DNA from: Litorivita sp050633545
Lineage (GTDB): Bacteria > Pseudomonadota > Alphaproteobacteria > Rhodobacterales > Rhodobacteraceae
Direction of reading: 5' to 3'
Length of the DNA: 64,000 nt
Assembly: GCA_050633545.1 (NCBI GenBank)
Contig: JBOEGS010000017.1
Location: 9,870-73,869, forward strand
The notes below the pieces were generated by a model. That model worked only from the letters and a program-made list of their open reading frames with translations, was not told the DNA's origin and did not search any database. This document shows, piece after piece, positions 61,587 through 64,000 of the stretch. Made by a program: the position numbers and the translations under genes. Numbering within the stretch: the first letter of the stretch is position 1; each line of letters begins with the position of its first letter.

Positions 61587-63509
61587 ATGCAGTACTATGT
61601 GAACGGTTTCCGGCCCGGGGACCCGGATGAAAAGGCCCCAGCCCCCGGTCGAGACCAACATCATGGCGGTACCGTTGCGCAAACGGTTGATGTAATCATT
61701 GCCGGCTGTGGCCCTGCCGGCCTTTGCCTTGCGGCGCAGCTAGCGGCCTTTCCCGAGATCACGACTATGATCGTCGACCCCAAGCAAGGCCCTATGGAAA
61801 AGGGCCAAGCCGACGGCGTGAATGTCCGCTCTATGGAAATGTTTCAGGCCTTCGGCTTTGCGGAAAAGGTCAAGCGAGAAGCCTATTGGGTGAACCAGAC
61901 CACGTTCTGGAAGCCCGACCCCGCCAACACAAGCCACATAACACGTGTCGGAATCGCGCAGGACGTGGCGGATGACCAGTCCGAAATGCCGCATACCATC
62001 GTCAATCAGGCGCGCATTCACCAGCTTTTCCTCGACGTGATGAAGAAATCCCCGACGCGGCTGGAACCGCATTACGGGCTGCGGCTCATGGGTCTTGAGA
62101 TCGACTTGGGCACTGACGATCACCCGGTGACCGTCACGCTGGAACGGGTCAAAGAAGACGGCAGCGCGGGGCAATCGGTGACCGTTCGTGCCAATTACGT
62201 CGTTGGCTGCGACGGTGCGCGCAGCAATGTGCGCAAGGCGATCGGCGGTAAATTGCACGGCGATGCCGCTCATCAGGCTTGGGGCGTGATGGACATCCTG
62301 GCCAATTCCGACTTTCCGGACCTGCGAAGAAAGTGCCTGATCCAATCCGCGAAGGAAGGCAACGTGCTGATCATCCCACGCGAGGGCGGCTATCTTTTCC
62401 GGATGTATGTCGAACTGGACAAACTCAACCCCGACGAGCGGGTCGCGAACCGGAACCTGACTTCGGACCATATCATCGCGGCGGCGAACCGGATCGTGCG
62501 GCCCTATACAATTGACGTGAAAGAGGTGGTCTGGTGGTCGATCTACGAGATCGGCCATCGCCTGACGGACAAGTTCGACGATGTTCCACAAAGCGAGACA
62601 GCCTCGCGCAATCCGCGGATTTTTACCGCAGGGGATGCGTGTCACACTCATAGTCCGAAAGCAGGTCAGGGCATGAACGTGTCCATGGGCGACACCTTCA
62701 ATCTCGGCTGGAAACTAGCGCATGTGCTGACCGGTCGATCGGATGCCAACCTTCTTCACAGCTATTCCGCCGAACGTCTGGAAGAGGCCAAACGGTTGGT
62801 CGAGACCGATCACAAATGGGCCCGCATCATGAGCGCCCCGCCAGGTGAATCCGAGCTTGATGGCACCGACATGCCGCGCTTCCAAAAGCAATTCATTGAG
62901 AACCTCGAGTTCACCGGCGGGCTCGCCGTGCATTACGAATCCTCCCGCATCATTGCAGCGCCCAGACACCAGCACCTTGCGACGGGCCAGATCATCGGAA
63001 AACGCTTCCATTCGGCGCCAGTGCTGCGGCTGTCAGATGCAAAATCCATGCAACTTGGCCATGTGGCAGAGGCAGACGGACGCTGGAAACTCTATGCTTT
63101 TGCGGGGCATGACGATGTGGGAACTACGGGAGGCGCCATACATAGGCTCTGCAGCTGGCTCGAAAGCGATCCTGGGTCGCCAGTTCTGCGGTTCACGCGT
63201 AAAGGCGAAGACATAGATGCCTTGATCGACCTGCGCGCTGTGTTCCAACAGGACTTCAAATCTCTGAACTACGAATACATGCCGTCGCTTCTTCAGCCCG
63301 CAAAGGGGCGCTATGGATTGCGCGATTTCGAGAAAGTTTTCTGCGTCGATCACAAGCTTGGTGATGACATCTACGAGATGCGCGGAATAGACCGCGAGAC
63401 GGGGTGTTTGATCGTCGTGCGCCCCGATCAATATGTTGCTCACATTCTGCCGCTGGGTGCCGTGGAAGATCTATCGGCCTTTTTCGATGGCTTCCTTAAG
63501 GCTGACTGA
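61587..63509 (+). CDS. mobA: 3-hydroxybenzoate 4-monooxygenase (FAD aromatic hydroxylase)
   Basis: 640 aa from the ATG at 61587, with GGGAGAGAG upstream; a long upstream extension of the frame runs through the divergent regulator and was rejected. FAD motif VIIAGCGPAGLCLAAQLAA near residue 37, the DG motif VVGCDGARSNVRK near 210, and the GDACHTHSPKAGQGMNVSMG motif with D350. The C-terminal thioredoxin-like domain is present. Length equals known 3-hydroxybenzoate 4-hydroxylases (639 aa), which make protocatechuate using NADPH and oxygen. Phenol 2-monooxygenase is the nearest alternative; the MobR-like neighbour favours MobA. Confidence 0.85.
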   Translation: MQYYVNGFRPGDPDEKAPAPGRDQHHGGTVAQTVDVIIAGCGPAGLCLAAQLAAFPEITTMIVDPKQGPMEKGQADGVNVRSMEMFQAFGFAEKVKREAYWVNQTTFWKPDPANTSHITRVGIAQDVADDQSEMPHTIVNQARIHQLFLDVMKKSPTRLEPHYGLRLMGLEIDLGTDDHPVTVTLERVKEDGSAGQSVTVRANYVVGCDGARSNVRKAIGGKLHGDAAHQAWGVMDILANSDFPDLRRKCLIQSAKEGNVLIIPREGGYLFRMYVELDKLNPDERVANRNLTSDHIIAAANRIVRPYTIDVKEVVWWSIYEIGHRLTDKFDDVPQSETASRNPRIFTAGDACHTHSPKAGQGMNVSMGDTFNLGWKLAHVLTGRSDANLLHSYSAERLEEAKRLVETDHKWARIMSAPPGESELDGTDMPRFQKQFIENLEFTGGLAVHYESSRIIAAPRHQHLATGQIIGKRFHSAPVLRLSDAKSMQLGHVAEADGRWKLYAFAGHDDVGTTGGAIHRLCSWLESDPGSPVLRFTRKGEDIDALIDLRAVFQQDFKSLNYEYMPSLLQPAKGRYGLRDFEKVFCVDHKLGDDIYEMRGIDRETGCLIVVRPDQYVAHILPLGAVEDLSAFFDGFLKAD

Positions 63510-63573
63510 ATGAGCGTCGGATAGCATAAAGTCCTGATGTGCCCTGCTTCTGATGAACGTGGCACATCACCCT

Positions 63574-63959
63574 TTAAAACCTGTCGATACTGAGCGCGAT
63601 TGCAGGACAGGCGCGCTCTCGCTGTTCTGCGACTTCCGCGACCGGAAGGCTGCTTAAACCACGGGTCATGTTGCTTGGTTGGCGTTGCGGTTCGCCGACC
63701 TTGAAGCTCTCGGCATGCTTGGCATATTGATCCGGATTTGAGGCAAAATGGAAGATCTCAGTCCCGATCGAAGCAATCGCCGTGGCCAAACCCGCCGCAA
63801 CATACTGGTGGATGATCGCGCACAGCTTTCCGGCGCGATTTTCCGACGTTTGGCCGCTTCGAAAATACCGTGACCAAGGCTGCCTTCGGCAAGGCTTTCC
63901 TGTCTGACGCTTAAACACCAATGAATCAGCTCACCCGCGATAGGAAAGTTCTGGATCAT
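63574..63959 (-). pseudogene. Cytochrome P450 fragment with frameshift (perhaps joined to a ferredoxin end)
   Basis: Frame one from 63959 gives a P450-like stretch ending SLGHGIFEAAKRRKIAPESC. After a frameshift near 63820 the other frame continues QYVAAGLATAIASIGTEIFH and FASNPDQYAKH, the I-helix and following region of a P450, with AGLATA where AGxDTT is usual. The heme-binding half is absent; the end ERACPAIALSIDRF resembles a ferredoxin C-terminus. Probably a deletion remnant. Confidence 0.5.
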
Positions 63960-64000
63960 GCGCGGTGTCCGTCGTCACATAAAGTTGGACATCAGATTGG

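Overview
The window looks like the chromosome (or a large replicon) of a marine-type alphaproteobacterium, most likely Rhodobacteraceae (Roseobacter group). The GC-rich codon use, two complete TRAP transporters, VPLPA-CTERM sorting, many CoA-ester catabolic genes and tightly overlapping ATGA gene junctions all fit. No rRNA, tRNA or CRISPR array was seen. All family assignments come from reading motifs, without database searches.

Left part (1-17 kb): an aldehyde dehydrogenase/GMC oxidoreductase pair; an exported cyclase-family protein; a CHASE-GGDEF-EAL c-di-GMP enzyme; a complete malonate operon (TRAP DctPQM, malonyl-CoA decarboxylase, malonyl-CoA synthetase) with a divergent GntR/FCD regulator and a palindromic operator; and an RND efflux pair with a divergent MarR/GbsR-type regulator and its own palindrome.

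17-23.5 kb holds the most unusual locus. Three consecutive P47/OrfX-like (TULIP-superfamily) proteins of 600, 520 and 429 aa are followed by a 242 aa protein whose motif order resembles gasdermin N-domains. The four genes lie head-to-tail, and the last three overlap. A VPLPA-CTERM exported protein sits directly upstream in the same direction. P47/OrfX proteins are best known from clostridial neurotoxin clusters; no neurotoxin gene is present here. 23.7-28.5 kb carries a Crp-family regulator with a CRP-like box, facing a class III nucleotide cyclase that is co-transcribed with an unknown protein and a PLP decarboxylase.

28.7-45.9 kb is a peroxisome-like beta-oxidation cluster for 2-methyl-branched acyl-CoAs: ligases, acyl-CoA dehydrogenase, MaoC hydratase-2, MFE-2-like SDR, SCP-x-like thiolase with an OB-fold partner, alpha-methylacyl-CoA racemase, a double CoA-transferase, a TRAP transporter and a MarR regulator. 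Three inverted repeats with the same N11 geometry sit at its three start regions and probably define its regulon.

45.9-53.3 kb is a decay zone: two IS6-family remnants, a frameshifted Tn3-family transposase, a carboxylesterase cut at its 5' end, an SDR stub and a deletion-fused acyl-CoA synthetase/enoyl-CoA hydratase. 53.3-60.4 kb has a SpoIIAA-like protein, a ccdAB toxin-antitoxin pair, two small unknown genes, and a three-gene unit: a winged-helix/TPR regulator, a PAP2/vanadium-haloperoxidase-like enzyme with a (GGL)10 N-terminus, and an S8 peptidase. 60.4-64 kb has another IS6 remnant, a mobR-like regulator, the 3-hydroxybenzoate 4-monooxygenase gene mobA and a broken cytochrome P450.
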